Notes under the pieces: model-generated
What the model was told of the DNA's origin: nothing
What the model saw: only the letters and a program-made list of their open reading frames with translations
Database searches by the model: none
Source of the DNA: Ahaetulla prasina
Taxonomy: Eukaryota; Chordata; Lepidosauria; Squamata; Colubridae
Reading direction: 5' to 3'
DNA: 64,000 bases
Assembly (NCBI RefSeq): GCF_028640845.1
Contig: NC_080539.1
Span: 104,744,554-104,808,553 of the forward strand
Position numbers and translations under genes: made by a program
In this document: positions 33,197-45,294 of the stretch, one piece after another
Layout: every line of letters begins with the position of its first letter
How positions within the stretch are numbered: the first letter of the stretch is position 1

Positions 33197-33385
33197 TGAG
33201 AGAAAGTCTGTGGCTCAGTATACAGAATCCCAGGTTCAGTTCCTGGTATCTTCAGGTGGAATTGGCAGAGACTTTCCAAGATTTCACACATCTGCAACCT
33301 TGGGAAGTTCTTATCAGTTAGAACAGATAATGCTGAACTCAACAAGGAAGGAATATTGCTTGATTTATGGCAACTTCCTGTGTGC
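33197..33385 (+). repeat. old tRNA-derived SINE (third SINE family)
   Basis: Head tctgtggctcagtatacaga with a B-box-like ggttcagttcctgg. The body is gcagagactttccaag and gataatgctgaactcaaca. The tail tatggcaacttcctgtg matches a squamate SINE with the ending ctcagtataaggcagcttcc. Degraded. Confidence 0.65.
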
Positions 33386-33466
33386 CTCTTGGCTCTCATG
33401 AGAGAATCTGATACACCCATGAGAGAGTGAGTCAATAACATATTCAAGCAAAAAATGGACTGACCT

Positions 33467-33548
33467 TCCTCCTCCTCCTCCTCCTCCTCCTCCTCCTCCT
33501 CCTCCTCCTCCTCCTCCTCCTCCTCCTCCTCCTCCTCCTCCTCCTCCC
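33467..33548. repeat. (TCC)n trinucleotide repeat
   Basis: About 27 perfect units. The poly-Gly, poly-Arg and similar open frames across it are artefacts of the repeat. Confidence 0.95.
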
Positions 33549-34383
33549 CCCAACCAAAAATACAACAATGTTAATGAAACCAGAAAATAAAAGGTGAATA
33601 TGGAACCAGCTCAGTTCCTTTAACATATTATTAAATTTAGTCATACAGACCATCTATTGCTCCATCTTCTCAGTATGTGACTTCACAGTATGTGAAATCA
33701 GGAGCAGGGAACAAATAATTGGAAAATATTTAAACATTTTTATGAAGAACTTGTACAGGATTATTTCTTTAGCTGAGTGATTTTCACACGTGTGCAAACA
33801 GTACCCAACGGAAGGAAAATGTTTAAATAAGAACAATGTTATAAATAGAGGTGTCCTTCTTACAGATATTAGTTTAGGAGTTTATGTTTGACAAAGGTAA
33901 CAAACGTGGTAATAAAATGCGAGGTATGTATTTTGGCTCACATGGTACATTCTGGGCATTGTTGTCTGAGAACAAGGAAATACGTAAAAGATCACCATAC
34001 AGTGTTCTTGCCCCTACTATGATTTACCAGATTAATAAGTTACTCATTATCTGAACTCTTTAGAAGGAGTTTACAGAATATTTAGGTGAACTGAAAACAA
34101 CAACAAGGTGCAGACCTGTGACATCATTAAACATACATCGTAATATGACTTTTAACAATCAATTCAAAGTATTGTACAGTGACTTCTTTTATTTTTTTAT
34201 AGCTTGGTCTAATTTGGGAATGCGATGGAAAACATGTTTACATTCATTTTATATGAATATGAATTCAGATCTGCAGAAGGCTAAAAAATTTGAATCAAAG
34301 TTTTGACTTTATCCATAAATGAATAAATGAATGTGGTATAGTGGTTAAAGTATTGGACTAAAGTTCAATTCCCACGTGACCAC
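33549..34383. other. no recognisable feature
   Basis: Nothing recognised. Confidence 0.5.
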
Positions 34384-34399
34384 AAATGTCACTGAGGAA

Positions 34400-34954
34400 T
34401 ATGTTTGTTAGTTACAATACCTGGTATTCTGTTCTGGGGAGTCTTGGGGGGAAGGAAGGAAGGAAGGAAGGAAGGAAGGAAGGAAGATTATAAATTGATT
34501 GATTGCCATTGTACAGGAATAATGGTAGAATTAAACAAATTGGAATGGTGTAAAGTCGGGACTGCTCGGTAACCACTCCCGAAGGGAAAGGGTAAGGAAA
34601 GAGGAGTAAAGAAGGAAGAAAGTAGGTAGGCAGGTAGGTAGGTAGGAAAGAAGGGAGGGAGAAGAAAGGATAGGAGGAGGAGAAGGAGGAGAAGATAGAG
34701 GGTTAGAAAGGATGGTAGTGAGAAGTGGGAAAGAGGAGGGGAAGTAGGAAAGCGAGGAGAAGGATGGTGGGGAAAGTCGAAGAAGGATGAGAAGGGTAGA
34801 AAGGATTAAGGGAGGGAGTGGCGGTCGAGCAGCCCTGATTGAGCATAATTTGAGTATAGGATCGATTGTTGGATAAGTGATTGTATTGTACACTGGTCAA
34901 ATTGTGGGAATTATTATGGAAAATAAAAAAATTTTGCCCTGGAAAAAAAAAAAG
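34400..34954 (+). mobile_element. L1 3' UTR insertion, severely 5'-truncated
   Basis: A 555-bp insert between exact 16-bp TSDs aaatgtcactgaggaa (34384-34399 and 34955-34970). It carries a long G/A polypurine tract (34573-34815), as vertebrate L1 3' UTRs do, and ends in a poly(A) run (34943-34953). A (GGAA)n run lies at 34454-34487. The minus-strand open frames are translations of the purine tract. Confidence 0.8.
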
Positions 34955-35040
34955 AAATGTCACTGAGGAAATCTGAATTGATTCTCAGCCCAACCTACCT
35001 CCTTATGTCCACCATGTCCCTTCTCTATGAGCTTGTTGAG

Positions 35041-35106
35041 GAGGGAGGGAGGGAGGGAGGGAGGGAGGAAGGAAGGAAGGAAGGAAGGAAGGAAGGAAGG
35101 AAGGAA
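35041..35106. repeat. (GGGA)n/(GGAA)n microsatellite
   Basis: A run of GGGA units turning into GGAA units. Confidence 0.95.
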
Positions 35107-36345
35107 AGCCAAAGGCTATTCATTCAACATTCCCATTAAATACATTCTGTTAAACTGCCTTGGTCCTGATAACCAAAGTTTCTTTTAGCTAAACCTTTAG
35201 GTGAAGAAGACTCACTGTGAGAAGGAATGAGCAAGTTTATTTGCCAAAGCAATCATCCATCATTCTATTGGTTCACTTCTAACAAGTACTCATATATTCA
35301 GATTGTAAGTTTTGGCTAGTTAGAATAAAATAATTTTACAGCACTCTGAAGTGTTTAATAACAGTTTTCTTTTAAAAAGTCCACAATTTGGCAGACAAAG
35401 TTTGAGTACTAAGATGAATGGATGGGGAAGTTTTGGAAATATTTGAGATGCTGTTTTAAAATCTTCTTACAAAAACACTGGGAAACCATGCTCCTGTTTT
35501 TCACTGATCTATTACCTAAGTTAGCTGACATGATTTATGGGACTCTGAAAAAAAAATTATAAAAGAAATTTCATAGCTCATGGGCTGAACATTGCTCATC
35601 TCTGTTTGGTAATAATAGAGATTGCACATAGCAAATTGAGAAGCTGAATAAGTCAGTTGGAGAGAACTCGGTGTGGCATACAGCAAGCTAGAAAGTTTCA
35701 GTTGCCATGAATATTAAGTAAAGCGCTAAGAAAGCCATGCCAGTCCCTTTGACATACATGGATATATATTATCTTTATCATTAATGGCTTATGTACAGTT
35801 AAGGTGGTGTACAAAGTGTTGGGTGGTGGAGGATGGAATTTTTTCCTGGATGGATAAAGAAACATCAATTTCCTTAACAGAGGTAGAACGGGAAGTTGTC
35901 ATCACTCACAACAGTCACATAGAAACTGCCTCTGAGGTGAAGACTGCCAATCAAAATTCAGCAATATGAGCCTGAGAAACTTTGAATCAGTGTGTAAAAG
36001 AGAGACCTTTAAGGGGCTATAAATGAAACCTTATTTGATTACCTCAACAAGTATCAGGAAGTAGCATATCTGACAGGTTTTTGAGGTATTTAGCTTCTCC
36101 AAGCACCTAAATAGAAATAATTTTTCTCCCTATATCCAAATGCATTACTGCATAGCTTATTCCTTTTATCTACTATATTTGATGGGGTTTTTTTGGTAGT
36201 TGTTCTGAACACACATATTACTCAATCCACATTCATTGCTCTGGGACTAGGCCTTGTTTAAGTATTGTGGAATAGAAACAGCCATTCAAGCAAAATCGTA
36301 TCAAACCAACTTAGAAATTCAATGGTTTTGTGATGTCCCCTTCTA
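35107..36345. other. no recognisable feature
   Basis: No repeat end or exon recognised. Confidence 0.5.
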
Positions 36346-36925
36346 TTTTTTTATTTTATTTATTTATTTATCAAACTTATATACCGCACCATCTCCCGTA
36401 GGACTCAGGGCGGTTCACAGGCATATTAAAACAATATAAAACAATATAATAAATAAACATTTAAAACCCAGATTAAAACTAAATATTATCATAGCCTGAT
36501 CACTAAAACAGTAAGAACCAATAAAACCCCCATTAAAATTTGGTTAAAACATTTTGTTCTTAGGCTAGTCCCGCACGCTGAAATAATAGAGTCTCCAGTT
36601 CACGTCTGAAGGTCCGGAGGTCAGGGAGTTGTCGTAATCCTGGAGGAAGCTCATTCCACAGGGCTGGTGCCGCCACAGAGAAGGCCCTCCCCCTGGGGGT
36701 CGCCAACCTACATTGTTTGGTCGACGGCACCCTGAGGAGGGCCACTCTGTGGGAGCGCACAGGTCGTTGGGAGGCAATCGGTGGCAGAAGGCGGTCTCGA
36801 AGGTATCCCGGTCCTAAGCCATGGAGCGCTTTAAAGATGGTAACCAAAACCTTGAATTGCACCCGGAAGACTACCGGTAGCCAGTGCAGGCCGCGCAGGA
36901 TAGGTGTTATATGGGAGCATATTTC
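36346..36925 (-). repeat. L2-like LINE, ORF2 C-terminus and 3' UTR, antisense
   Basis: On the minus strand the frame at 36560-36976 reads LHWLPVVFRVQFKVL, FKALHGLGPGYLRDRLLP, GRAFSVAAPALWNELPP and LRTFRRELETLLF, the typical L2/CR1-group reverse-transcriptase C-terminus. The 3' UTR with the gagtcctacgggagatggtg motif and a ttatttattta tail (36346-36372) follows. About 120 codons are intact, but there is no upstream reverse transcriptase, so it is a relic. The same family, sense, is at 52830-53577. Confidence 0.85.
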
Positions 36926-37539
36926 TCTGCACCTTTCTACTGATTCTTCAGGATGTTCATTTAGAATATGTCCCACTGAAAATAAAGCTTATTTCTGATA
37001 AGGCTAGGATTCGATCGTATCTAATAATTTCTATTTATCTTTCTCTCTAAAAAGGTGAGTCTGCTGTTGATGAAATAATATTTGATTTTGTATTGGCTTT
37101 TAAAAGATGCTGCAGACATGTGTTAGACTGCGTATTAGAAAGTCTTGTTCATGTAGGTTTGAAATAAAATTGAATAGCCTGAGGGAAGATAATGCCTTTC
37201 TTTGAAAAGGTATTTGATTATATTCTACCTTTATAATAAAATGAACTGTAGGAAGATCTGTATACTTTTTTGGGGAGATATTTGCCTTCTGTCTAGGGTG
37301 GGGTTTAGTGAAATGGACAGCAACTGTTTTAGGTGAAAGGTGTTTAAAATACTCTCAGATTCCCAAACCACTACAAAAGAAGTTTAAAAACAAGCAAGCA
37401 AACAAACACAAAGTAAAGGCTGTTGCAATTTTTTGGAACCATAAGAATTTGATTTTACTCCTGATGTCCAACCAATATGAAATAGCCAGTTTTGTGGTGG
37501 AAAAAATATCTGACCCTTTTAGTCAAAGACTGATGAATA
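36926..37539. other. no recognisable feature
   Basis: Nothing firm. The stretch 36955-37000 (tgtcccactgaaaataaagc) looks like a faded LINE trace. Confidence 0.4.
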
Positions 37540-38060
37540 AAGTAAGGCTACACCTAGAATACTGCATTCAGTTTTGGTCACCACACTATAAAAAAGATGT
37601 TGAGACTCTAGAAAGAATACAGAGAAGAGCAACCAGGATGATTAGGGGACTGGACGGGACTAAAACATATAAAAAACAGTTACAGGAACTGGACATGGCT
37701 AGTCTAACGAAGAGGAGGAAAAAGGGACACCTGATAGTAGTCTTCCAATATTTGAGGGGCTGCCACAGAGAGGAAGGGTCAAGCTATTTTCCAAAGCACC
37801 GAAGGCCAGACAAGGAATAATGGATGGAAACTGAACAAGGAGAGATTCAACCTGGAAATAAGGAGAAGTTTGCTGACAGTGAGAGCGATCAACCAGTGGA
37901 ACAGCTTGCCTTCAGAAGTTGTGGGAGCTTCATTACTGGAAGCTTTCAAAAAAGGACTGGACTGCCATCTGTCAGAAATGATGTGGGGTCTCCTGCTTGG
38001 GTGGGGGGATGGATTAGATGATCTACAAGGTCCCTTCCAACTCTGTTAATCTGAATGATT
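37540..38060 (+). repeat. CR1-type LINE, ORF2 C-terminus and 3' UTR
   Basis: The plus strand encodes VRLHLEYCIQFWSPHYKKD, VETLERIQRRATRMIRGL, KRRKKGHLIVVFQYLRGC and, after a stop at 37818-37820, the tail WNSLPSEVVGASL-like part in another frame. It ends in gatctacaaggtcccttcca and ctgttaatctgaatgattct. The VRPHLEYCVQFW motif is diagnostic of CR1. Confidence 0.85.
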
Positions 38061-38505
38061 CTGTTCATTTCAGTGGTGAAATGGGTCCACCATTTTTGAT
38101 ACATCACATTACTTTTTACAAGCATTTTGGTCTGATTCTGTATATTTCTATTCCCATTGGTTTGAAAAGCCCTTCATCTGATTGATTGGCATCTTTCTTC
38201 ACACTCACATTCTTGCACACTTAGTCCCTTTAAAAAACAAACATCTTTAGTCACGATCAGTCATTTCCTCTGAAACGGTAGCTGCATTGGTAGTCTTTTG
38301 GATTTCTGAGTTCTTAAATGCAAATATAATTGCAGATATGAATTATACTCTCTTCACTTGATCATGTTTTATTCATATTCCTGTGACACTACAAATTTTC
38401 AAGGAACGTTTGCTTTTGGCTTTACTCACTAACACCCCTTTTTTGCTATCTATTCCTTATTGCTTAATATCATAAATTGAAGCTGTTGTGGGACGTAACC
38501 AATTA
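38061..38505. other. no recognisable feature
   Basis: Nothing recognised. Confidence 0.5.
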
Positions 38506-38699
38506 TAGGTAGTCCTTGTTTGCGGACTGTGATAAAAAAGTAACTTTGCAACTAATCCTTGTTATTTACAACCTTCCTCTGTAGGTCTGTAAAACAAAGG
38601 AAGGTGAACTATGATGATAAGCACAGTTGTGGTTTCACTTAGTAACCACTTAATGACTGAGTTGCTAGTCCCAATTGTGGTTGCTAAATGAGTCTACTT
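38506..38699 (+). repeat. mariner/Tigger-like MITE, shortened
   Basis: The start aggtagtccttgtttgcgg and the end ggttgctaaatgagtctact echo the terminal repeats of the 45295-45693 element. The interior has cacttagtaaccacttaatg. Confidence 0.6.
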
Positions 38700-39160
38700 G
38701 TATGTTTCGGACACTATTGTGAAGGAATAAAACAACCTGGCATAGATCAAATCGTGTAGATAGATTAACTCAGCCTTTATGCCCAGCCCCCACTTGCTTG
38801 AATTAAAGGCAAAGATAAATCTATTGGGTTGAATCTGATTTGGAAGATGTGAATTGGATCTTGGAGTAGATTTAGAATGTATGCAGTGAAAGCGGACAGC
38901 AAGGTACTATATGTTGATTAGATGAAGACAAGTCAAGAGAAAGATACAAATACAAGAAAAAAAGGTGAGTTTAAACTCACCAGGAGGGGGAATAAAGCCA
39001 GTATTAACAAACAAATACACCAATAAATCAAATGATTTTCTTCAGTTTGCCAAGGTTTTCTTAACAAATTGCAAGATAGGGCTTTCAACTCAGCGACTTT
39101 GACTTCTGAGCTGGTTTTATGTCATGAAGTTATCACCTTCATATAATAACCTTATAAAAT
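38700..39160. other. no recognisable feature
   Basis: Nothing recognised. Confidence 0.5.
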
Positions 39161-39442
39161 AGAAGTGGTAACTTTTTCTCCTCCCAAACCCCCCACACAT
39201 CGCGTTTTTGCCCTCCCCAGCCGCCAGCAGCACTCTGCAGGCCTTCCAAACCCTCTGCCCATCCCATTTACAAACCCTCTTTACATCCCATTTATTTGTA
39301 AACTGGAAGCATAGAGTGTTTGGGAGGCCTGCAGAGTGATCCTGGGGGCCCAGGGAGGGCAAAAACTCCCCCACCTTGTTTTCCTCTTCGAAATCTTGGT
39401 GTGTTTTATACTCTGGTGCATCTTATAGTACGAAAAATATGG
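39161..39442. repeat. right end of a DNA-transposon-like element with internal inverted repeat
   Basis: Ends with ctggtgcatcttatagtacg, then aaaaatatggta, a terminus I have seen in vertebrate DNA-transposon MITEs (gtgcgtcttatagtccg). Internally cactctgcaggcct (39230-39243) is inverted at about 39327-39340. The left terminus was not found. Low confidence in the family. Confidence 0.4.
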
Positions 39443-39640
39443 TAGTTATTTGTATCCTGTCTTTATTATTTTTACAAATACCTCAAGGCAGCAAACATAG
39501 CTAATACACTTTCTGCCTCCAGTTTTCCCCACAACAACAACACTTTGAGGTGGGTTGGGCTGAGAAAGAGTGACCAGCCCAAAGTCACTCAGCTGGCTTT
39601 CATGGTTAAGGCAGGACTTGAATTCTATATGACCACAGGC
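39443..39640 (+). repeat. CORE/L2-type ancient SINE trace
   Basis: The phrases ttgaggtgggttgggctgag, gtgaccagcccaaagtcact and ggcaggacttgaattc match a widespread amniote/squamate repeat. Orientation is by comparison with the common form. Confidence 0.5.
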
Positions 39641-41289
39641 AATTTCTTAAAGCTCTCTGTGCCATACTTTTCACATTTCTTAAGTGAAGTACTTAATTTA
39701 TAGAAATTAAGCTAAATAATGCTCTTTTTCAGTCTGAGCAAAATGAAATACTTGCAATTTAAAATTGCCTTGGCACATCTTCAGAAGATGCTCCTTTGTC
39801 ATCCAAATATCTATCTCATTTGCTCCAGCAAACAGAAGCATTATTCCATGTGATTTATACCACACAATATTAAATAATTTAAAGTTGTACATTAATGTTC
39901 TGGTAGCTAATTGAAAGTGATACTAGATTTAATCCATTTGGTATGATTCAAAGTTAAGCATTTTTATGTCTTGTTAATATTAGAGTGGAAACAAATTAAG
40001 GGTCTATTTCACTTTCCAGCTGGAATTAATGAGGCTTTAAAGTCTTTAACATTGGTTGGATCATACCAATCTTTGTTAATACCATAAAGCATCGGATTGG
40101 TTGATAAATGATAACTGTTCTAAAGACTTTTAGATGAGTGATATCTTTTTGTAGCCAAACATCTCATCCTTAGGGGGCACTCTTACACCACTTTCTATTT
40201 ACCAATAACATTTGTACATAATCTGGAACTAACTTGATTATAATTGCCACCTGTGCTCAGATTTCCATCATAAAAGAAATCAGTGGCATAAAATATTGGA
40301 GGCACAGGTTTTGACAAACTAAAATAGGGCAATAAATTGGACTTCCTAAATGCATTGTGCTGGGATTACATAGAAATATGCAGTTATTTAAAAACAGGAT
40401 CATAATTTGCTATAAATCTTGCTCATATTTGTAAACCCGGTTGGTATAGCCTATATTGTCATTGTACATCATGTATACAATGAAATTGGTTAAGTTTAAG
40501 ATGCAATTAATATTTTTATAATATGCATTTTATAAAAATGCATGTTAAGTGAAAAAAGTGATTGCTAGAAGGAATACCTGGTGTTATTCTTATATTTTCC
40601 TAGTTTACTGGAAAGCTACAGAAAATCTAACAAAGGTTTATATTAACTAGCACTAGAATGTCATGTGAATATAGTTGTTTGGTCCTTTGCCCACCTGGTT
40701 AAGCAGGTTGTAAAATATATATCACCACTGATTAATTCAAAGGAATTGTAGTTTCTCTTTTGGTCAGTACTTGACAGTACTTGATTGGGAAGTTTGTCCG
40801 TTTCATCAGACCATGGAAGAAACAACACACATTAAATTCATTAATAAGTGCTGTTATGCCAACAACAATCAGACAATGTTATTCTGGTTAACAAACCTGG
40901 TGGTCCTTTTATCTGCATCATGGTTTCTGGTGCAATCTTCCTTGTACATGACAAATTGAAGTAAATAACAGAAGCTAAGAGGCATGTGGCACAGCTATAA
41001 TACTTTTCTTCAAGCTAGTATTCACGATATGTGCAAATATAACACTGGCTGCAGATATTGGTAGCTGTACTTGAATAGTTCTGGAGAGCAGGGAAGGCTT
41101 GTGAAACACATCTGAGCAACATATCCAATCAAATATAATGATTTGAAATATTTATAATGTCCCTATTTTTTTTAATCCTTGAGGATGCATCACATTGCCT
41201 TATGTATTCAAAAAAGTGATTGGAGTTATAAAATATTGTATACATTTTATAATATATTTTAATCTTTGTAATGCTTATAATTGTTTTTA
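39641..41289. other. no recognisable feature
   Basis: About 1.6 kb of AT-rich sequence without repeat ends or exons that I can support. Confidence 0.5.
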
Positions 41290-41350
41290 TTTTATTTTTT
41301 AAAACTCTGGTTTGATGCCCAGAATCATTTGTTGAGATTGGTAGCCATAT

Positions 41351-41405
<55 letters not shown>
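41290..41405 (+). repeat. L2-like LINE 3' end with (AACT)n tail
   Basis: The ttgagattggtagccatata motif is the decayed form of gagatgggcggcatataaa. It runs directly into about 15 AACT units (41353-41405). Confidence 0.6.
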
Positions 41406-42128
41406 AATTTTCCCCCATTCCATGGCCGTGAGATTAGAATGTGTGCCTATGAATTTGAGCCTTATGAATTCTTGGTAAAGAATCTGAATCTAACTGATTT
41501 GTTTAAGTGGTACCCAAGATATAATAAATGACAATTTAAAGACCTCAATACCTTGCTGCCTGACTTCTCCAAATTAATTGGAAACAGCAAGACAGCATCT
41601 AAGAGTGCTGTAGCTGGCAGAGAAAGGTCTTTTTTCCCCTGGCTTTAACTTTCTGTGTGGCACTCCAGTGAGCAACATTTGGCATACTGGATATATTATG
41701 AAAAGAATCCTGCTGACTCCATATCATTCAATGGGAGAAATATGTTAATTGCACAGAATGCATGCAGAATAGCATTCTCCCTGCTGCACATTTAACAGAG
41801 AGTAATGCTTTGTATTTCCCACGAAGTCCCACCCAGCTCTGACAGGTTCTAAGATTACACTCATTCTAAAATGGGAGAAAAAGTAGTTTTCTTGGATGCC
41901 ATCTTCCACATCAATCTGCAGGGGAGGACCCGACGTTACCTTGATTTGGGGAATACTTGTGGGCAAGGTGCATTGGCTATGGTGCCCTTGCATGAATCCC
42001 ATATCCCATACAATGAAGCAAGTTTTTTTTAATGTTGAGTATACAAAGTGCACATGATTCCAAAATACTTCTTACTAACAAATCATTTTTTACAAGACAT
42101 AATTACCTATGTAACAATGTTAGGTCTT
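41406..42128. other. no recognisable feature
   Basis: The minus-strand frame at 41745-42053 shows no recognisable similarity or exon structure. Confidence 0.5.
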
Positions 42129-42295
42129 TCAAAATAACAAAGTTGGAGGTCTTCTGATCCAACCTTCTGCTCAAGCAGAATACCCCATATAACCATTCCA
42201 GAAAAGTGGCTGTCCAATCTCTTCTTAAACGCCTCCAATGATGGAGCATCCCACGACTTCTGAAGGCAAGCCATTCCACTGATTACTCTTCATGC
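42129..42295 (-). repeat. CR1-type LINE 3' end, antisense
   Basis: aaagttggaggtcttctgat, then ccaaccttctgctcaagcag and atggagcatcccacgacttc, matches the reversed CR1 3' end seen at 345-480. Confidence 0.7.
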
Positions 42296-42390
42296 CTCCA
42301 CATTTACACATTTATACTTCTGGGGGATTTTCTTTCACTAAATAATACTTTTTTGGTGCAAATTTCCAATCTAAACACAGAGATACTAAA

Positions 42391-42741
42391 AAGGTAAAGG
42401 TACAGGTTCCCCTCGCACATATATGCTAGTCGTTCCTGACTCTAAGGGGCAGTGCTCATCTCCGTTTCAAAGCTGAAGAGCCAGCGCTGTCTGAAGATGT
42501 CTCCGTGGTCATGTGGCCGGTATGGCTAAATGCCCAAGGCATATGGAACGCTGTTACTTTCCCACCATAGGTGGCCCCTATTTTTCTACTTGCATTTTTT
42601 ATATGCTTTCGAACTGCTAGGTTGGCAGAAGCCGGGACAAGTAACGGGAGCTCACCCCGTTACGTGGCACTAGGGAACCGCTGAACTGTCAACCTTTCGA
42701 TCAACAAGCTCAGCATCTTAGCCACTGAGCCACCGTGTCCC
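42391..42741 (-). repeat. Sauria-type SINE with BovB-like tail, antisense
   Basis: On the minus strand it begins with a tRNA-like head, gggacacggtggctcagtgg. It passes gttcgaaagc, cgtgctttcg-type and gtggtcatgtggcc-like blocks, and ends in a tail containing agagtcaggaacgactagc, which resembles the BovB LINE 3' end that mobilises Sauria SINEs. Nearly full length. Confidence 0.8.
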
Positions 42742-43408
42742 ATGATGTCTCAGTGGATACTAGCAGATACATACAGTAGATACTAGCAGTGGATAGATAG
42801 ATACTAGCAGCTGCCAAATATGATGTGTTTGCACCACACAATTCACAGAGAAATCTGTAGCACAGTCCTTCTACATGCCCAGCTGCCTAACAGTATTCAG
42901 ATTATGCTCTGAATAGTTTGAAGTACATGGTTCAGTGTGGAAATAGTGTGCAATCAAACCTCTGCCTTATAATAATAATTTAAAAAAAACAGTGGAGGAG
43001 AGATGAGCATGATAAGCTGAGGAGAAGAGTTAGGCCTGTCCATATACCCCCCTGCAGGATGGAAACATTCAAGGAAAAACATTTGGTCCAATTCCTCTCT
43101 TTGTAGTTCTTATCCTGCTACAGATGAAGATCTCTTGGGTGGGCTTTAGGCTTTAGTAATCTTACTATTATTTGGTATGCTTTCCCTAATGGTTATGTGT
43201 TTACTTCCCTGATTGCAAGCCAAAGTTGATTTTTTTCCACATTTCATTGATTGAAGTGAGAGGTTTATAGACTAAAACCAATGGATCCAGGAAGTCCTGA
43301 TGCACCCGTCAGCTTCTCTCACAATTCCTTTTAATTTTTGCAGTTGTAGCTGTGGTCTTTTCTAGAATCACAATATGGTATATCAATGTGGATAAATAAA
43401 TGATACAT
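42742..43408. other. no recognisable feature
   Basis: Short direct repeats of gatactagcag occur at 42755-42812 (three copies). Nothing else is seen. Confidence 0.5.
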
Positions 43409-43459
43409 AACAGTTTAAAAATCTAGGATTTTTAAACTGTTTAAATCTAGGATTTAAAC
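43409..43459. repeat. two tandem short palindromes at a LINE 5' junction
   Basis: Palindrome 1: 43409-43423 pairs perfectly with 43427-43441 (15-bp arms, spacer tag). Palindrome 2: 43439-43447 pairs with 43451-43459 (9-bp arms, spacer tag). Both share the aatctaggatt centre. The LINE fragment starts about 3 bp later. Confidence 0.85.
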
Positions 43460-43461
43460 TG

Positions 43462-43735
43462 TTATAGACTACCTGACTCTATAGTCTCTACTCAAAAACC
43501 CAAAATCTTCAACCAAAAACTGTCTACTATTGACCTCACCCTATTCCTAAGAGGACTATAAGGGGCGTGCATAAGAGCACAAAAGTGCCTACCGTTCCTG
43601 TCCTATTGTTCCCTTCATTATAGTATTATATGCTTACTTTTACTTTTACTTTTACTTATATATACTTTTTCTCTCATGATGGGTTATTGTTTATGTTGAT
43701 GATTGTATATACTGTTGTGACAAAATAAAAAAAAT
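43462..43735 (+). repeat. LINE 3' end (family X)
   Basis: Starts within the last coding residues (gactacctgactctatagtc), passes cctattcctaagaggactat and gggcgtgcataagagcac, and ends in gttgtgacaaaataaaaaaa. Confidence 0.75.
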
Positions 43736-44161
43736 ATCAGATCATCTTCAGGCCTAGTTGTTTCTTTGCCTGGTGGTTTTAATTTGGTATTTTTCAGGGA
43801 ATGGTAGCCCAATAAATCTAGAAAATATTAGTTGGGAGGGAAGCTTTGTACAATGGAACTTGCTATTAATCCACTTCCCTATCCCAGTTTCAGACGCCAA
43901 GGCTCTGCATCTCAACCCAGTGAATAACCATTACAGCTAATCACATACTGAGGCTGATTGTAGTCATAACACCTTGGAAATACATCCCATTTTGCCAACT
44001 CCAGTTTACAAACAGTTTGCTTTCTTTTCACTCTTTCTGTTAGATGTTAGCAATTTTCAAACGAATCAGCTAGGAATCAAACAGAAGCAAACACCTTAAT
44101 TAATTAATTCATAGTTCCCATCACCAATCTCTTTCCACTTATGACTGTATGACTATAACTT
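43736..44161. other. no recognisable feature
   Basis: Nothing recognised. Confidence 0.5.
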
Positions 44162-44350
44162 GTTGCTGGCAATCCTTATGATTTATATTGATATATTGAT
44201 CATCAATTGTGTTGTAAATGTTATACCTTGATGAACTTATCTTTTCTTTTATGTACACTGAGAGCATATGCACCAAGACAAATTCCTTGTGTGTCCAATC
44301 ACACTTGGCCAATAAAATTCTATTCTATTCTATTCTATTCTATTCTATTA
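44162..44350 (+). repeat. LINE 3' end with TTCTA tail (family Z)
   Basis: Same block as 26268-26438, with six TTCTA-type units at 44320-44349. Confidence 0.65.
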
Positions 44351-45048
44351 AACAGATACTGTCCATGTTTGGTGGTACACATCCTGGTTCCATCAGAATG
44401 GAGTTCTGACAGCTCTGTGCTTTCAGAGATATATTCTGGTTAGCTGCTCAAATAACAGACCAACCACATACAATGTTTGCAATAGGAAGTCAGTGCTTTA
44501 GAACAAAGCCAAGCCAAGAGAATTCTAATGCTTTGGAAATGATCAGCAGGAGGGAGGATGAAGGCTGGGCTCCAAAAAGGCTGCTGGGGTTAATGTTGTG
44601 CATCCTGGATGCTGTGTGTGTGGCAACTCACTCAGGCTGCCCAAGTGACCTACAATAAACAGGATGAAGGAAGAGCAGTCACTGAATGGCGAGGTGGCGA
44701 GTGGCGCTGGCCTGCCAGGCAGACACATTGAAAATAAAATAGAATAAAATAAAAGGAGGAAATTCTGCATGCAGAGATCTCAGATTCCAGAAGACAAATG
44801 ATGACCTTTGATGGTTATAAAGCGATACATGGGTTGCCTTTGGTTATCATCAATTGACTGAGAGAAAGTGCATATGGGAGTACAATGTATACCCATAAAT
44901 CATTTGTTGGGGGGCACCACATTTAAACTGTGAGCAGAAGCAACTGGTTTTTATATGACTTCTGTAATAAAATCTACCACGACTAACAGCCAAAATAATA
45001 TAAGATAAATCATCTTAAATGGTAGCAAATTAGACAATTCCTGAGTAT
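44351..45048. other. no recognisable feature
   Basis: Nothing recognised apart from an aaaataaaatagaataaaat run near 44732-44754. Confidence 0.5.
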
Positions 45049-45056
45049 TATTGTTA

Positions 45057-45228
45057 TAGTGTATATAATTCAGCCGGCTCTATCCGGATCGCATGATCTG
45101 GTAGCGCCAGAAGGCTCCGCCCACCTTCCTGGACATCATCACGCATCATGACCCTCTGTGCATGCATGGAGGAGGTGCACACGCTCACATTTGCGAACGG
45201 GTAGTGAAGGTAAGTGAATACCACCCCG
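45057..45228 (+). mobile_element. hAT-like element, family B, eroded ends
   Basis: Matches 19600-19784 from attcagccggctctatccgg through ggctccgcccacc to gaagg-taagtgaataccac. A splice-donor consensus, aaggtaagt, lies at 45207-45215. No clear TSD. Confidence 0.7.
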
Positions 45229-45294
45229 ATATATATGTACTAGAAAGGTGGAATAGAAATCAATAAATTAAAAGATTTATATTTAAAATTAATA

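Noticed and set aside
33365..33653. glycine-rich and arginine-rich proteins on the minus strand
   Set aside because: Both are translations of the (TCC)n trinucleotide repeat in different frames.
36560..36976. 138-residue minus-strand frame as a host gene
   Set aside because: The protein is the C-terminal tail of an L2-like reverse transcriptase with its 3' UTR attached; the same family recurs at 52830-53577.
41353..41405. CRISPR-like array or satellite
   Set aside because: It is a pure AACT tetranucleotide tail on a LINE 3' end with no spacers.
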